DNA of 52,249 bases, from positions 1 through 52,249 of the forward strand of contig JAJAYZ010000023.1 of NCBI GenBank assembly GCA_027118455.1. Direction: 5' to 3'. A model generated the notes under the pieces. It saw only the letters and a list, made by a program, of their open reading frames with translations. It had not been told where the DNA came from and did not search any database. The stretch comes from Actinomycetes bacterium (GTDB taxonomy: Bacteria > Actinomycetota > Actinomycetes > JAHEKZ01). Within the stretch, counting starts at the first letter, position 1; every line of letters starts with the position of its first letter. Both the position numbers and the translations under genes were made by a program. Shown here piece after piece: positions 18,948 to 27,542 of this stretch.

Positions 18948-20489
18948 ATGCCAGACTCATCTGCTGTGACGAACCGGCCGCCCACCCACCTCGCGGAGTA
19001 CCTCTCCCGTGCTGCGGCCGCGCGCCCGGACCACCCGGCGCTGGTGGTCGGCGCGAGCCGGATCAGCTGGGCTGACGTAGACCGAGCCGCAGATGCCTGT
19101 GCCGGTGGCCTGCGGGCTCGAGGCATCGCTGCCGGCGACCGCATCGGACTCTTCCTCGGCAACCGCCCCGAGTTCGTGATCGCCTACTTTGGCGCCATCC
19201 GCGCCGGTGCTGTTGTGGTTCCGGTCAACCCGGCCCTCACCGCTCCTGAGGTCAGCCAGCTCGCTGAGCATGTTGGCCTCTCGATGATCGTGGTCGACCG
19301 AAGCACCTCCGAGCGCGCTGAGCAGGCGGCCCCGGACGTTCTGCGGGTACTAGCCGCCGCAGGTGCCCGCGAGGGGTCGTTCGACGCGCTGCTGGCCTCC
19401 GGCGTCGGGGTCGAGGTGCCGGCTTCTGCTGGCGGGGAGTCACTGGCTGTCGTGATCTACACCTCGGGAACAGGCGGCGACGCAAAGGGAGCGATGCTAA
19501 CGCACCGGGCCCTCATCGCCAATGTCGAACAAGTCGCCGCTGCTGCGGTGGCCGTCGCCGATCCCGATGACGTCGTTCTCGTCCTGCTACCGCTCACCCA
19601 CATCTACTCGCTCGCCGGAACGCTGGGCGCGATCGTGCGTGCGGCGGCCACTGCGGTACTGGTCGACGGCGTCGACGTGGTGCGGGCTCTGCCCCTGATC
19701 CCGCAGTACGGCATCACCAACGTTCCGGGGGCACCCGCCCTGTGGGCGGCGTGGGCCGCGTCCTCTGACGTCGTCGACATGCTCGATGGCCTGCGGATCG
19801 CGTTCAGCGGGTCAGCGGCCCTTCCGCCGGAGGTTCAGAAGCGCATCCACACGTTGACCGGTTGGTACGTGCACGAGGGATACGGCCTCACCGAGGCAGC
19901 GCCAGGAGTCAGCTCGACCGTGGTGTCGGGGGAGGCCAAGCCCGGCTCGGTCGGCCAACCCTTCGCTGGTATCGAGGTGAGACTGGTCGATGACATGGGT
20001 GACGTCATTGAGGCAGCAGATGGCGACCCTGGTGAGATCTGGATCAGGGGTGACAACTTGTTCAGCGGTTACTGGCCCGACGGGTCAGGTGGACCAGACG
20101 CCGACGGCTGGTATGCGACGGGCGACGTCGCTTTTGTCGACGAAGAGGGCGACCTGCACATCGTCGACCGTCGCAAGGACGTCGTCATCGTGAGCGGTTT
20201 CAACGTGTACCCGCATGAGGTCGAGTCGGTGCTGCTGCAGCACCCTGGCGTCCGAGACGCCGCGGTTGTCGGGGTGCACGACGACCACACCGGTGAGGCA
20301 GTCAAGGCGTTCGTGGTGCTCGGCGACCCGCCCGTCTCGGTGGACGACCTGCAGGCGTACGCCGCCGCCCGACTGGCCAGGTTCAAGCGGCCGAGGGTGG
20401 TCGAGGTCGTCGATGACCTTCCACACTCGCTCACCGGCAAGGTCGCCCGTGGACGCCTCGGCCGCGAGCGTCGAGAGGGAGAGTGTTGA
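18948..20489 (+). CDS. Acyl-CoA synthetase (AMP-forming, fatty-acid CoA ligase-like)
   Basis: A 513-residue ANL-superfamily ligase. The P-loop is IYTSGTGGDAKGAMLTHRA (A3, about 172-190), then LLPLTHIYSL, the A5 motif YGLTEAAPG, A7 YATGDVAFVDEEGDLHIVDRRKDVVIVSGFNVYPHEVE (A8 hinge), and the catalytic Lys in LTGKVARG near the C-terminus (A10). It activates a carboxylic acid as acyl-AMP then acyl-CoA; the chain length cannot be read from sequence. GTG 18966 is an alternative start. The glutaredoxin-like gene overlaps its 3' end. Confidence 0.92.
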   Translation: MPDSSAVTNRPPTHLAEYLSRAAAARPDHPALVVGASRISWADVDRAADACAGGLRARGIAAGDRIGLFLGNRPEFVIAYFGAIRAGAVVVPVNPALTAPEVSQLAEHVGLSMIVVDRSTSERAEQAAPDVLRVLAAAGAREGSFDALLASGVGVEVPASAGGESLAVVIYTSGTGGDAKGAMLTHRALIANVEQVAAAAVAVADPDDVVLVLLPLTHIYSLAGTLGAIVRAAATAVLVDGVDVVRALPLIPQYGITNVPGAPALWAAWAASSDVVDMLDGLRIAFSGSAALPPEVQKRIHTLTGWYVHEGYGLTEAAPGVSSTVVSGEAKPGSVGQPFAGIEVRLVDDMGDVIEAADGDPGEIWIRGDNLFSGYWPDGSGGPDADGWYATGDVAFVDEEGDLHIVDRRKDVVIVSGFNVYPHEVESVLLQHPGVRDAAVVGVHDDHTGEAVKAFVVLGDPPVSVDDLQAYAAARLARFKRPRVVEVVDDLPHSLTGKVARGRLGRERREGEC

Positions 20490-20740
20490 GCCCGAGTGGC
20501 CCCGCCCGGATCACGCTGCTGGGCAAGCCGGGCTGCCATCTCTGTGACGACGCCCGGGTGGTGATCGAGCGGGTGGCCTCCGACGTGGGAGCCAGCTGGG
20601 TCGAGGTCGACATCACCGGCGACCCCGAGCTTGCTGCCAAATGGTGGGACCAGATCCCGGTGACCCTTGTTGACGGCGTTCAGCACGACTTCTGGCGGGT
20701 CGACGAGGCGCGGCTCCGTAAGGCCCTGACCGAACGCTGA
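20483..20740 (+). CDS. Glutaredoxin-like protein
   Basis: An 85-residue thioredoxin-fold protein (DUF836 type): ITLLGKPGCHLCDDARVVIERV with CHLC as the redox Cys-x-x-Cys, VEVDITGDPELAAKWWDQIPVTLVDGVQHDFWRVDEARLRKAL with the cis-proline in IPVTLVDG. It could reduce disulfides in the cytoplasm. GTG 20483 or TTG 20486 both overlap the upstream ligase stop. It is the positional match of Rv0508 ahead of the haem genes in M. tuberculosis. Confidence 0.9.
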   Translation: MLSPSGPARITLLGKPGCHLCDDARVVIERVASDVGASWVEVDITGDPELAAKWWDQIPVTLVDGVQHDFWRVDEARLRKALTER

Positions 20741-20775
20741 CGCTGTGTACGCCTTCGGCCGTCCGGAAGGTTGGG

Positions 20776-21114
20776 ATGGTCTCAGGTGCCGACACGCCGC
20801 GAGGCACGGCAACTCCTCGGAGGGCTGGCCGCCTTCTGGGTTACCTGGGCGGGGCGATCATCAGCTTCGCGCTCGTCGATCGCCCAGTTTTGGATGCTCT
20901 CGGGGTGGTCGTTGCCGTGTCGGCCCCTGGCGCGGTCAGCGTGCGGGTGCCAGGCGTGCCGGGTGGTCCGCAAGCGGTCCTGAACGGGCGACGCCTCGAC
21001 CTCCCGTTGCGGAAGGGGGTCGTCCAAGCGTCGGGCTGGCCGCCCCGTCTCGTCTGGGCCTTGATCGTGCTGCTGGTCTTCCTCGACGTCCTCGTATTCC
21101 TGGAGTGGACCTAG
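20776..21114 (+). CDS. Small hypothetical membrane protein
   Basis: A 112-residue ORF with good third-position G+C. GGAAGG is 5 bases before ATG 20776. It has a weakly hydrophobic N-terminal half (GYLGGAIISFALVDRPVLDALGVVVAV) and a strong C-terminal transmembrane segment (LVWALIVLLVFLDVLVFLEW) ending almost at the membrane, so it may be tail-anchored. I do not recognise a family. It lies between the glutaredoxin gene and the Rex-controlled operon. Confidence 0.6.
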   Translation: MVSGADTPRGTATPRRAGRLLGYLGGAIISFALVDRPVLDALGVVVAVSAPGAVSVRVPGVPGGPQAVLNGRRLDLPLRKGVVQASGWPPRLVWALIVLLVFLDVLVFLEWT

Positions 21115-21154
21115 CCCGGACGTCTCATAGCGTGAGACGGAGACTCGCGCAACT

Positions 21155-21183
21155 TTGTGCACTCCTTCACAAGCGCTTACCCT
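21155..21183 (+). promoter_or_regulatory. Rex operator overlapping the rex-hem promoter
   Basis: TTGTGCACTCCTTCACAA (21155-21172) matches the Rex operator pattern TTGTGAANNNNTTCACAA with one mismatch in the left arm. The left arm TTGTGC can serve as -35 and TACCCT (21178-21183) as -10 with a 17-base spacer, so bound Rex would cover the promoter. The leader to rex GTG 21272 is about 80 nt. This implies autoregulation and NADH-responsive control of haem synthesis, as known for S. coelicolor rex-hemACD. Confidence 0.85.
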
Positions 21184-21271
21184 GAGTTGAGCCCGTTCCC
21201 CCGCGTTGGCCCGGATTTCTCCGGGAACCACGACCGGGGCCGGGCACGTTCCGTAGCCGCAGGAGACCGCC

Positions 21272-21961
21272 GTGACCGACCGCGCCGACGCTGGACGCGA
21301 CGTCGTCGTGCGTCGTGGTGGGGTCCCAGAGGCCACCGTCGGCCGCCTGCCCCTCTACCACAGAGTGGTGGTCGATCTGGCTGACCAGGGCGTCGAAACC
21401 GTCTCATCGGAGGCCCTCGCGGCCACCGCGGGGGTCAGCCCGGCCAAGCTGCGTAAAGACCTCTCGTTCCTCGGCTCCTACGGCACCCGCGGCGTTGGCT
21501 ATGAGGTCTCGGTACTGATCGACCAGATCGGCGCCGAGCTCGGGATCTCGTCGGAGTGGCCGGTCGTCATCGTCGGGGTCGGGCACCTCGGCCACGCCCT
21601 TGCCAACTACGGCGGCTTCGCGTCGCGTGGGTTTCGGCTGGTTGCGCTCTTCGACGACGCCCCGCAGCTGGTCGGCACCGAGGTCGCCGGCCTCACTGTG
21701 CGTCCGTTCGCCGACCTCCCGGCCGTTGCGCGCACCGATGGCGTGCTGATCGGCGTCGTCGCCACCCCGGCACCGGCCGCCCAGCAGGTGGCCGACGCTC
21801 TCGTGGCGGCCGGCGTCAACAGCATCCTCAACTTTGCGCCTGTCGTTCTTTCGGTGCCCTCCTCGGTAGACGTGCGCAGGGTCGACCTCGCCAGCGAGCT
21901 GCAGATTCTCGCGTTCCACCAGCAGCGCCGCGGCAACGATCTCACGCAGGTGGCGCGATGA
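21272..21961 (+). CDS. rex: Redox-sensing transcriptional repressor Rex
   Basis: A 229-residue regulator that binds DNA at low NADH/NAD+ and is released by NADH. The N-terminal winged helix reads ATVGRLPLYHRVVVDLADQG...VSPAKLRKDLSFLGSYGTRGVGYEV, the Rex signature. The Rossmann domain has VVIVGVGHLGHALANY (GxGxxG), LFDD, GVVATPAPAAQQVADAL, and the C-terminal helix that swaps between subunits. GTG follows GCAGGAG. It is first in the rex-hemA-hemC-hemD-hemB operon, each junction overlapping or within 3 bp. Confidence 0.97.
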   Translation: MTDRADAGRDVVVRRGGVPEATVGRLPLYHRVVVDLADQGVETVSSEALAATAGVSPAKLRKDLSFLGSYGTRGVGYEVSVLIDQIGAELGISSEWPVVIVGVGHLGHALANYGGFASRGFRLVALFDDAPQLVGTEVAGLTVRPFADLPAVARTDGVLIGVVATPAPAAQQVADALVAAGVNSILNFAPVVLSVPSSVDVRRVDLASELQILAFHQQRRGNDLTQVAR

Positions 21962-23262
21962 GCCTCCTTGCTCTCGGCGTCTCGCACCGCACCGCACCAG
22001 TGCCGATGCTCGAGCGGCTCGCTCTCGCCGCCGACGCGCAAACTAAGCTGCTGCACGAGCTGACCGAGAACGCAGCCATCCACGAGGCCATGGTGGTGGC
22101 CACCTGCAACCGCGTCGAGATCTACGTCGAGGTAGACAAGTTCCACCCTGCGGTGGACGCCGCCACCGAGGGGCTCGCCCGCGCCACCGGCGTCTCTTCC
22201 GAAGATCTGGTACCGCACCTGTACGTCCACTACGAAGACCGTGCCGTCCACCACCTGTTCGGGGTGGCCAGTGGCCTTGACTCCATGGTCGTCGGCGAGT
22301 CGCAGATCCTGGGCCAAGTCCGCCAGTCGCTGCGCAGCGCGCAGGATGAAGGCAGCGTCGGGCGCGCGTTGAACGACCTCGTCCAGACAGCGCTGCGCGT
22401 TGGCAAGCGCGCCCATGCCGAGACCGGGATCGACCAGGCGGGAGCATCGCTGGTGTCGGTCGGACTCGACCTCGCCGCGCGGTCACTTGAGGGACTGGCG
22501 GGGCGGACCGCCTTCATCGTGGGCGCCGGCTCGATCGCGTCGTTGGCTGCCACGACCGCCGCGCGCGAGGGCATGAGTGTCATCGTCGCCAACCGCACTG
22601 CCGAGCGCGCCGAGCATCTGGCGTCGGCCATCGGGGGACTGTCGATCTCGATCGACGCCATCGAAGACGGCATCGCATCGGCCGACCTCGTCGTATCGTG
22701 CACTGGCGCTCTTGGTCACGTCGTACCTGCCGACGTTGTCGCCGAAGCCCGTGCCCGGATGGGCAACCGCCCCCAGGTGATGCTCGACCTCGCCATGCCA
22801 CGCGACATCGATCCCGAGGTGCTCGGTATCCACGGTGTCACTTTGATCGATCTTGAAGACCTGGGCGCACTGCTCTCCGACGGCCAGTACGAGCAGGACG
22901 TCGAAGGGGTGCGTCGCATCGTCGGCGCTGAGGTGCAGAACTACCTCAGCGCGCGCGTCTCCGAGAAGGTGACGCCTACCGTTGTCGCGTTGCGCGCCCT
23001 GGCGTCGGAGATCGTCGGCTACGAACTCGAGTGGTTCGCCAGCAAGCGTCCGGATATGTCCGAGACGGACCGCACCGACGTCGAGCACCTAGTGCGTCGG
23101 GTGGTCGACAAGTTGATGCACGCGCCGACGGTGCGGGTGAAAGAGCTCGCCGCAGAACCCGATGGCGAGGCTTACGCCGAGGCGCTGCACCGGCTCTTCA
23201 ACCTCGACTTGCGCACCGTCGAGGCACTGCGTACCCCCGACCTCGAGGACGGTGCGCGATGA
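21958..23262 (+). CDS. hemA: Glutamyl-tRNA reductase
   Basis: A 434-residue enzyme reducing glutamyl-tRNA(Glu) with NADPH to glutamate-1-semialdehyde, the first committed step of C5 haem synthesis. The catalytic Cys is residue 50 in VVATCNRVEIY. GVASGLDSMVVGESQILGQVR is the substrate-domain signature, the NADPH motif FIVGAGSIASLAA begins at about 187, VANRTAERAE follows, and a dimerisation helix ends the protein. ATGA overlap with rex and with hemC. The ORF is open upstream through rex but that is not coding. Confidence 0.97.
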   Translation: MSLLALGVSHRTAPVPMLERLALAADAQTKLLHELTENAAIHEAMVVATCNRVEIYVEVDKFHPAVDAATEGLARATGVSSEDLVPHLYVHYEDRAVHHLFGVASGLDSMVVGESQILGQVRQSLRSAQDEGSVGRALNDLVQTALRVGKRAHAETGIDQAGASLVSVGLDLAARSLEGLAGRTAFIVGAGSIASLAATTAAREGMSVIVANRTAERAEHLASAIGGLSISIDAIEDGIASADLVVSCTGALGHVVPADVVAEARARMGNRPQVMLDLAMPRDIDPEVLGIHGVTLIDLEDLGALLSDGQYEQDVEGVRRIVGAEVQNYLSARVSEKVTPTVVALRALASEIVGYELEWFASKRPDMSETDRTDVEHLVRRVVDKLMHAPTVRVKELAAEPDGEAYAEALHRLFNLDLRTVEALRTPDLEDGAR

Positions 23263-24191
23263 CCGCCCTCAGGCTGGGGACCCGCAAGAGCGCGCTGGCT
23301 CTCGCGCAGTCCACCCTGGTCGCCGACGCCATTCGCTCGGCCACTGGACGCGAGGTAGAGCTTGTCCACGTCACCACAATTGGCGACGTGAAAAGAGAGT
23401 CCCTGGCGTCGATCGGCGGCACTGGCGTCTTCGTCAGCGCGCTTCGAGATGCGTTGCTGACGGGTGAAATCGACCTTGCTGTGCACTCGCTCAAAGACTT
23501 GCCGACCACCGAGCTGCCCGATCTCGAGCTCATCGCCATCCCGGAGCGTGCTGATGCGCGCGACGCACTGGTTGCCCGCGATGGCCTGACTCTTGAGTCG
23601 TTGCCGAACGGCGCGACAGTCGGCACCGGGTCCCCGCGCCGGGCCGCGCAGCTGAAGGCGATGCGGCCTGACCTCGACGTCGTCGACATCCGCGGCAACG
23701 TCGGTACCCGCATCGGCTTGGTCGAGTCCGGCCGCGTCGACGCGGTCGTACTGGCCAAGGCAGGTCTGCAACGGCTGGGCCGACTCGACGTCATCACCGA
23801 GACGATCGCCCCCTCGGTGATGTTGCCGGCCCCGGGGCAGGGCGCCCTCGCTGTCGAGGTGGTGCGCGACCTCGCTGGAGACGATCGGCATGCACCACTC
23901 CGCCGGCTCGACGACGCCGCAACTCGTGCGGCCGTCACAGCAGAACGTGCTGTGCTCTCCGCCCTAGAGGCGGGTTGCTCAGCCCCAGTCGGCGCCCTTG
24001 GCGTCGTCTCCGAGCTCGGGTTCAGTGAGCCCGAGCTCACCCTCGAGGCGCTCGTCGCCTCACCGGACGGCTCATCGGTCGTCCGGATGTCCACCACCGC
24101 ACCTCTGCACGAGGCCGACGCAGCGGGCCGCCAGCTCGCTGCCCGGTTGCTCGACAGCGGTGTAACCGCCACATCAAGGGAACACCTGTGA
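23259..24191 (+). CDS. hemC: Porphobilinogen deaminase (hydroxymethylbilane synthase)
   Basis: A 310-residue enzyme that polymerises four porphobilinogens into hydroxymethylbilane. Visible are LGTRKSALALAQ near the N-terminus, VHSLKDLPT at 75-83 (active-site Asp at 80), GTGSPRRAAQL at 123-133, RGNVGTR, and EAGCSAPVGA with Cys240, which carries the dipyrromethane cofactor. Length is standard. Four-base overlaps tie it to hemA and hemD. Confidence 0.97.
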   Translation: MTALRLGTRKSALALAQSTLVADAIRSATGREVELVHVTTIGDVKRESLASIGGTGVFVSALRDALLTGEIDLAVHSLKDLPTTELPDLELIAIPERADARDALVARDGLTLESLPNGATVGTGSPRRAAQLKAMRPDLDVVDIRGNVGTRIGLVESGRVDAVVLAKAGLQRLGRLDVITETIAPSVMLPAPGQGALAVEVVRDLAGDDRHAPLRRLDDAATRAAVTAERAVLSALEAGCSAPVGALGVVSELGFSEPELTLEALVASPDGSSVVRMSTTAPLHEADAAGRQLAARLLDSGVTATSREHL

Positions 24192-25801
24192 GCACACGTA
24201 CGACCAAGAAGAAGCCAGTCGGTAGCGTCGCGTTCGTCGGCGCGGGACCGGGTGACCCCGATCTCCTCACGGTGCGGGCCGTCGACACGCTCCGCCGTGC
24301 CGATATCGTCGTCGTCGACCAGGGCGCCTCGCGCGCTGCTGCTGCCGCCTACGCACCGGCCGAGGTCGAGATCGTCGACGCTTCGTGCGGCCAAGACGGC
24401 CAACCGCTCACGCATGCCGCGCGTGCCAAGCTGGTGACGAACGCTGCCAAGAAGGGCGGCGTCGTCGTTCGGCTCATGGACGGCGACCCCTCCCTCTTCC
24501 ACGGCTTCGCCGAAGAGGCACTGGCGTGCGACAAGAACGGCATCGCCTTCGAGGTTGTTCCTGGCGCTTCCACTGCCACATCGGTGCCGACGTACGCCGG
24601 TGTTCCGCTGACCACAGCGAAGACGCGTGCGGTGCACGTCGTCAGCGGCGCTGAGGCCAAACCGGACTGGTCGACGCACATCGACGCGCACACCACTGTT
24701 GTCGTGCTGGGCGGTGCTGCGCGCATCGTCGATGCGGCGGCCGGGCTGATCGGTGCCGGACGTGCTGCTGACACTGCGATCGCCGTGACGTCGCAAGGTT
24801 CGGTAACCGAGCAGAAGACGATCGTGTCGACGCTCGAGCACGTCGCCAAAGACCTCAAGGGGGCCAAGCTGCCTGAGCCGATGCTTGCTGTCCTCGGTGA
24901 GGGTGTCGACCTTCGTGACCGGCTGTCTTGGTTCGAGTCCAAGCCGCTTTTCGGTTGGCGAGTGCTGGTGCCCCGGACCAAGGAGCAGGCTGCGTCGCTC
25001 TCCGAGCAGCTGCGCCGTTACGGTGCCGTTCCCGTCGAGGTTCCGACCATCTCGGTCGAACCGCCACGCACGCCGCAGCAGATGGACCGTGCCCTGCACG
25101 GCCTGGTCTCCGGCCGCTACCAGTGGGTCGCCTTCACCTCGGTCAACGCGGTGCGCGCGATTCGCGAGAAGTTCGAGGAGTACGGCCTCGACGCCCGCGC
25201 GTTCGCCGGCATCAAGGTGGCTGCTGTTGGTGAGCAGACCGCTGCGTCCCTTGTCGCATTCGGCGTCAAGCCTGACCTCGTCCCGACAGGTGACCAGTCG
25301 GCTGCGGGGCTGCTCGAGGACTGGCCCGCCTATGACGACGTGTTCGATCCGATCAACCGCGTCTTCTTGCCGCGTGCTGACATCGCGACCGAGACGCTCG
25401 TTGCCGGCCTGATCGAGCTCGGATGGGAGGTCGAGGACGTCACGGCATACCGCACGGTTCGTGCTGCTCCTCCGGCCGCTGAGATTCGTGAGGCCATCAA
25501 AACTGGTGGCTTCGACGCGGTACTCTTCACGTCGTCGAGCACCGTGCGTAACTTGATCGGTATCGCCGGTAAGCCGCACGCGACCACAGTGGTGGCGTGT
25601 ATCGGGCCGGCCACCGCAAAGACGGCTGAGGAGCACGGTCTGCGCGTCGACGTTCTGGCCGACAAGCCAGCAGTTGCCATACTGGCTGAGGGCCTGGCCG
25701 ACTTCGGTGGCGCGCAGCGTCTTGCAGCTCTTGACGCCGGCGAAACCGTGTGGCGTCCGAGCCTGCGCCGTGGGGCGGCCCGCCGGAAGGCGAGCAAGTA
25801 G
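24188..25801 (+). CDS. hemD: Uroporphyrinogen-III synthase fused to a SUMT-like methyltransferase domain
   Basis: A 537-residue two-domain protein. Residues about 10-235 resemble tetrapyrrole methylases: SVAFVGAGPGDPDLLTVRAV, RLMDGDPSLFHGFAEEA, VVPGASTATSVPTYAGVPLT. Residues about 255-515 are uroporphyrinogen-III synthase: FGWRVLVPRTKEQAASLSEQLRRYGA, VAFTSVNAVRA, VAAVGEQTA, FTSSSTVRNL, CIGPATAKTAEEHG. The methylase half departs from active CobA at key spots (DGDP instead of GGDP, no YDxLV), so only the HemD activity is safe. The fusion itself is common in actinobacteria (Rv0511). GTG start in the hemC stop. Confidence 0.93.
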   Translation: MSTRTTKKKPVGSVAFVGAGPGDPDLLTVRAVDTLRRADIVVVDQGASRAAAAAYAPAEVEIVDASCGQDGQPLTHAARAKLVTNAAKKGGVVVRLMDGDPSLFHGFAEEALACDKNGIAFEVVPGASTATSVPTYAGVPLTTAKTRAVHVVSGAEAKPDWSTHIDAHTTVVVLGGAARIVDAAAGLIGAGRAADTAIAVTSQGSVTEQKTIVSTLEHVAKDLKGAKLPEPMLAVLGEGVDLRDRLSWFESKPLFGWRVLVPRTKEQAASLSEQLRRYGAVPVEVPTISVEPPRTPQQMDRALHGLVSGRYQWVAFTSVNAVRAIREKFEEYGLDARAFAGIKVAAVGEQTAASLVAFGVKPDLVPTGDQSAAGLLEDWPAYDDVFDPINRVFLPRADIATETLVAGLIELGWEVEDVTAYRTVRAAPPAAEIREAIKTGGFDAVLFTSSSTVRNLIGIAGKPHATTVVACIGPATAKTAEEHGLRVDVLADKPAVAILAEGLADFGGAQRLAALDAGETVWRPSLRRGAARRKASK

Positions 25802-25803
25802 CG

Positions 25804-26784
25804 ATGGCGTTCCCCACCAACCGTCCGCGGCGACTGCGGCGTACCGCAGCGCTACGCCGATTGGTGGAACAGACTCGGCTGCACCCGGCCGACTTCGTGC
25901 TGCCGCTCTTCGTCAAAGAGGGCATCAATGAGGCGATCGACGTCGCGTCCATGCCTGGGGTGCAACAGCACTCGCTGGATTCGCTGCGCAAGGCCGCGCA
26001 CGGTGCGGTGCACGCCGGGGTTGGCGGGCTGATCCTCTTTGGGATTCCTGGGCACAAGGATGCGATCGGCACGCAGGCAGACTCTGACGACGGCATCGTT
26101 CAGCAGGCGCTGCGTGCTTTGCGCGCAGATCTTGGTGACTCCACGGTGCTGATGGCTGACCTCTGCCTCTGCGAGTACACCGACCACGGTCACTGTGGGC
26201 CGCTGACAGCCGATGGTTCGACGGTTGACAACGACGTAACGTTGGTGCGGTACGCGTCCGTTGCGCTCGCTCAAGTGGAAGCTGGCGCCGACGTCGTCGC
26301 GCCGAGCGGGATGATGGATGGCCAAGTCGCGGTCATTCGCGACGCGATCGAGACCGCGGGGTACGCAGACCGCGCCATCCTCGCGTACGCAGCGAAGTAC
26401 GCATCGGCGTTCTACGGCCCGTTCCGCGACGCCGCAGAGAGCAAGCCGTCATTCGGCGACCGTCGCGCGTATCAGATGAACCCCGCGAACGGTGACGAGG
26501 CGCTGTTGGAGGTTTTCGCCGACCTCGACCAGGGCGCCGACGCTGTCATGGTCAAGCCAGCCGGTCCGTACCTCGACGTGATCACGCGGGTGAGCGACGC
26601 CGTCGACGTGCCGGTTGCGGCCTACCAGGTCAGCGGCGAGTACGCGATGCTCGAGGCTGCCGCAGCCCAAGGGTGGATCGAGCGTGAGCGTGCCATTGTC
26701 GAGTCGGTCACCGCCATCAAGCGCGCCGGTGCGCAGACCGTTCTGACGTACTGGGCCACCGAGTTGGCGCTGTTGCTGCGCTGA
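25804..26784 (+). CDS. hemB: Delta-aminolevulinic acid dehydratase (porphobilinogen synthase)
   Basis: A 326-residue enzyme condensing two aminolevulinates to porphobilinogen. The zinc-type cysteine cluster is present: DLCLCEYTDHGHCG (Cys121, 123, 131). Schiff-base lysines are Lys198 in YAAKYASAFYGPFR and Lys251 in VMVKPAGPYLD. MNPANGDEALLE is also typical. It follows hemD by 2 bp. Its usual partner hemL is 2.7 kb downstream, beyond a toxin-antitoxin islet. Confidence 0.97.
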   Translation: MAFPTNRPRRLRRTAALRRLVEQTRLHPADFVLPLFVKEGINEAIDVASMPGVQQHSLDSLRKAAHGAVHAGVGGLILFGIPGHKDAIGTQADSDDGIVQQALRALRADLGDSTVLMADLCLCEYTDHGHCGPLTADGSTVDNDVTLVRYASVALAQVEAGADVVAPSGMMDGQVAVIRDAIETAGYADRAILAYAAKYASAFYGPFRDAAESKPSFGDRRAYQMNPANGDEALLEVFADLDQGADAVMVKPAGPYLDVITRVSDAVDVPVAAYQVSGEYAMLEAAAAQGWIERERAIVESVTAIKRAGAQTVLTYWATELALLLR

Positions 26785-26879
26785 CGGTCGGCGGTGCTTG
26801 CCTCGGCCCCCTCGTGCTGGTGTCCGCAGAAAAGGGGTTCGTCTCAGCCACGGCCAGGGTAGCCACCGCTGGACGCTAT

Positions 26880-26899
26880 GGTAGTACCCAGAGTAGCAT
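26880..26899 (+). promoter_or_regulatory. Promoter/operator of the first toxin-antitoxin pair
   Basis: The odd-length palindrome GGTAGTACC (26880-26888) lies just upstream of TAGCAT (26894-26899), which ends 7 bases before ATG 26907. ATGGTA recurs at 26878 and 26902. This suits a leaderless promoter repressed by its own antitoxin. The remaining spacer from hemB shows no strong terminator. Confidence 0.45.
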
Positions 26900-26906
26900 T
26901 GATGGT

Positions 26907-27128
26907 ATGAAACTGAGTGTCAGCCTCGCGGACGAGGACGTCGAGTTCCTGGATGCCTTTGCCGAGAAGAGCGGCGTCCCCTCGCGCTCGGCCGTGCTGC
27001 AGCGCGCAGTCGCACTGCTTCGGCAGTCACAGTTGACCGAGTCATACGCCGAGGCGTTCACCCAGTGGGACGCCTCACCGGATGCGCAGCTGTGGGAGTC
27101 AGCCGCTGACGCGGACTGGGAGTCGTAG
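26907..27128 (+). CDS. Antitoxin, ribbon-helix-helix (MazE-like)
   Basis: A 73-residue protein. It begins MKLSVSLADEDVEFLDAFAEKSGVPSRSAVLQRAVALLRQ, a ribbon strand followed by two helices as in RHH antitoxins. The acidic C-terminal tail (QWDASPDAQLWESAADADWES) would wrap the toxin. It overlaps the toxin start by one base, so the pair is co-translated with the antitoxin first. It probably autorepresses its promoter. Confidence 0.87.
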   Translation: MKLSVSLADEDVEFLDAFAEKSGVPSRSAVLQRAVALLRQSQLTESYAEAFTQWDASPDAQLWESAADADWES

Positions 27129-27475
27129 TGAGGCGCGGCGAGGTCAGGTGGGTACGGCTTGAACCAGTTGAGGGGGCCGAAGCAAGCAAGCGGCGGCCAG
27201 CGGTCATCGTCAGCAACGACGGAGCCAACAACGCGGCGTCCCTGGTCGGACGCGGCGTTGTGACCGTCGTGCCGCTCACCTCAAACACCGACCGAGTGTT
27301 TCCCTTTCAAGTTCTGATTCCCTCGGACTCTTCTGGGCTGCCACGAGACAGCAAGGCGCAGGCAGAGCAAGTGCGGTCGCTGTCAGTCGCACGAATCGGC
27401 GGAGGCATCGGCATGCTCACTGACGAGGTCATGGCGAAACTGGATGATGCGCTGAGGACGCACCTCGATCTCTAG
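27128..27475 (+). CDS. MazF-family endoribonuclease toxin
   Basis: A 115-residue PemK/MazF toxin: MRRGEVRWVRLEPVEGAEASKRRPAVIVSND, with the catalytic-loop Arg and the RPAVIVSND strand, then VVTVVPLTSNTDRVFPFQVLIP and SKAQAEQVRSLSVARI. The last holds the conserved Gln-x-Arg-x-(Leu/Ile) segment. It would cleave RNA at short motifs when the antitoxin is lost. Length is normal and no lesion is seen, so it is probably functional. Confidence 0.92.
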   Translation: MRRGEVRWVRLEPVEGAEASKRRPAVIVSNDGANNAASLVGRGVVTVVPLTSNTDRVFPFQVLIPSDSSGLPRDSKAQAEQVRSLSVARIGGGIGMLTDEVMAKLDDALRTHLDL

Positions 27476-27542
27476 CGGCAGGACCAACGTCCGTCCCCTG
27501 GTCCGGCTGCTCGCCGTACCGTGAGAACTGGAGGTGTCGACC

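Noticed and set aside
21173..21271. Riboswitch in the rex leader
   Set aside because: About 80 nt with no recognisable conserved riboswitch core; the Rex operator explains regulation adequately.
23198..25636. Open frame of 812 codons on the minus strand across hemC-hemD
   Set aside because: Low-complexity Arg/Ser-rich product with no motifs, exactly antisense to two certain genes; a by-product of GC-rich codon usage.
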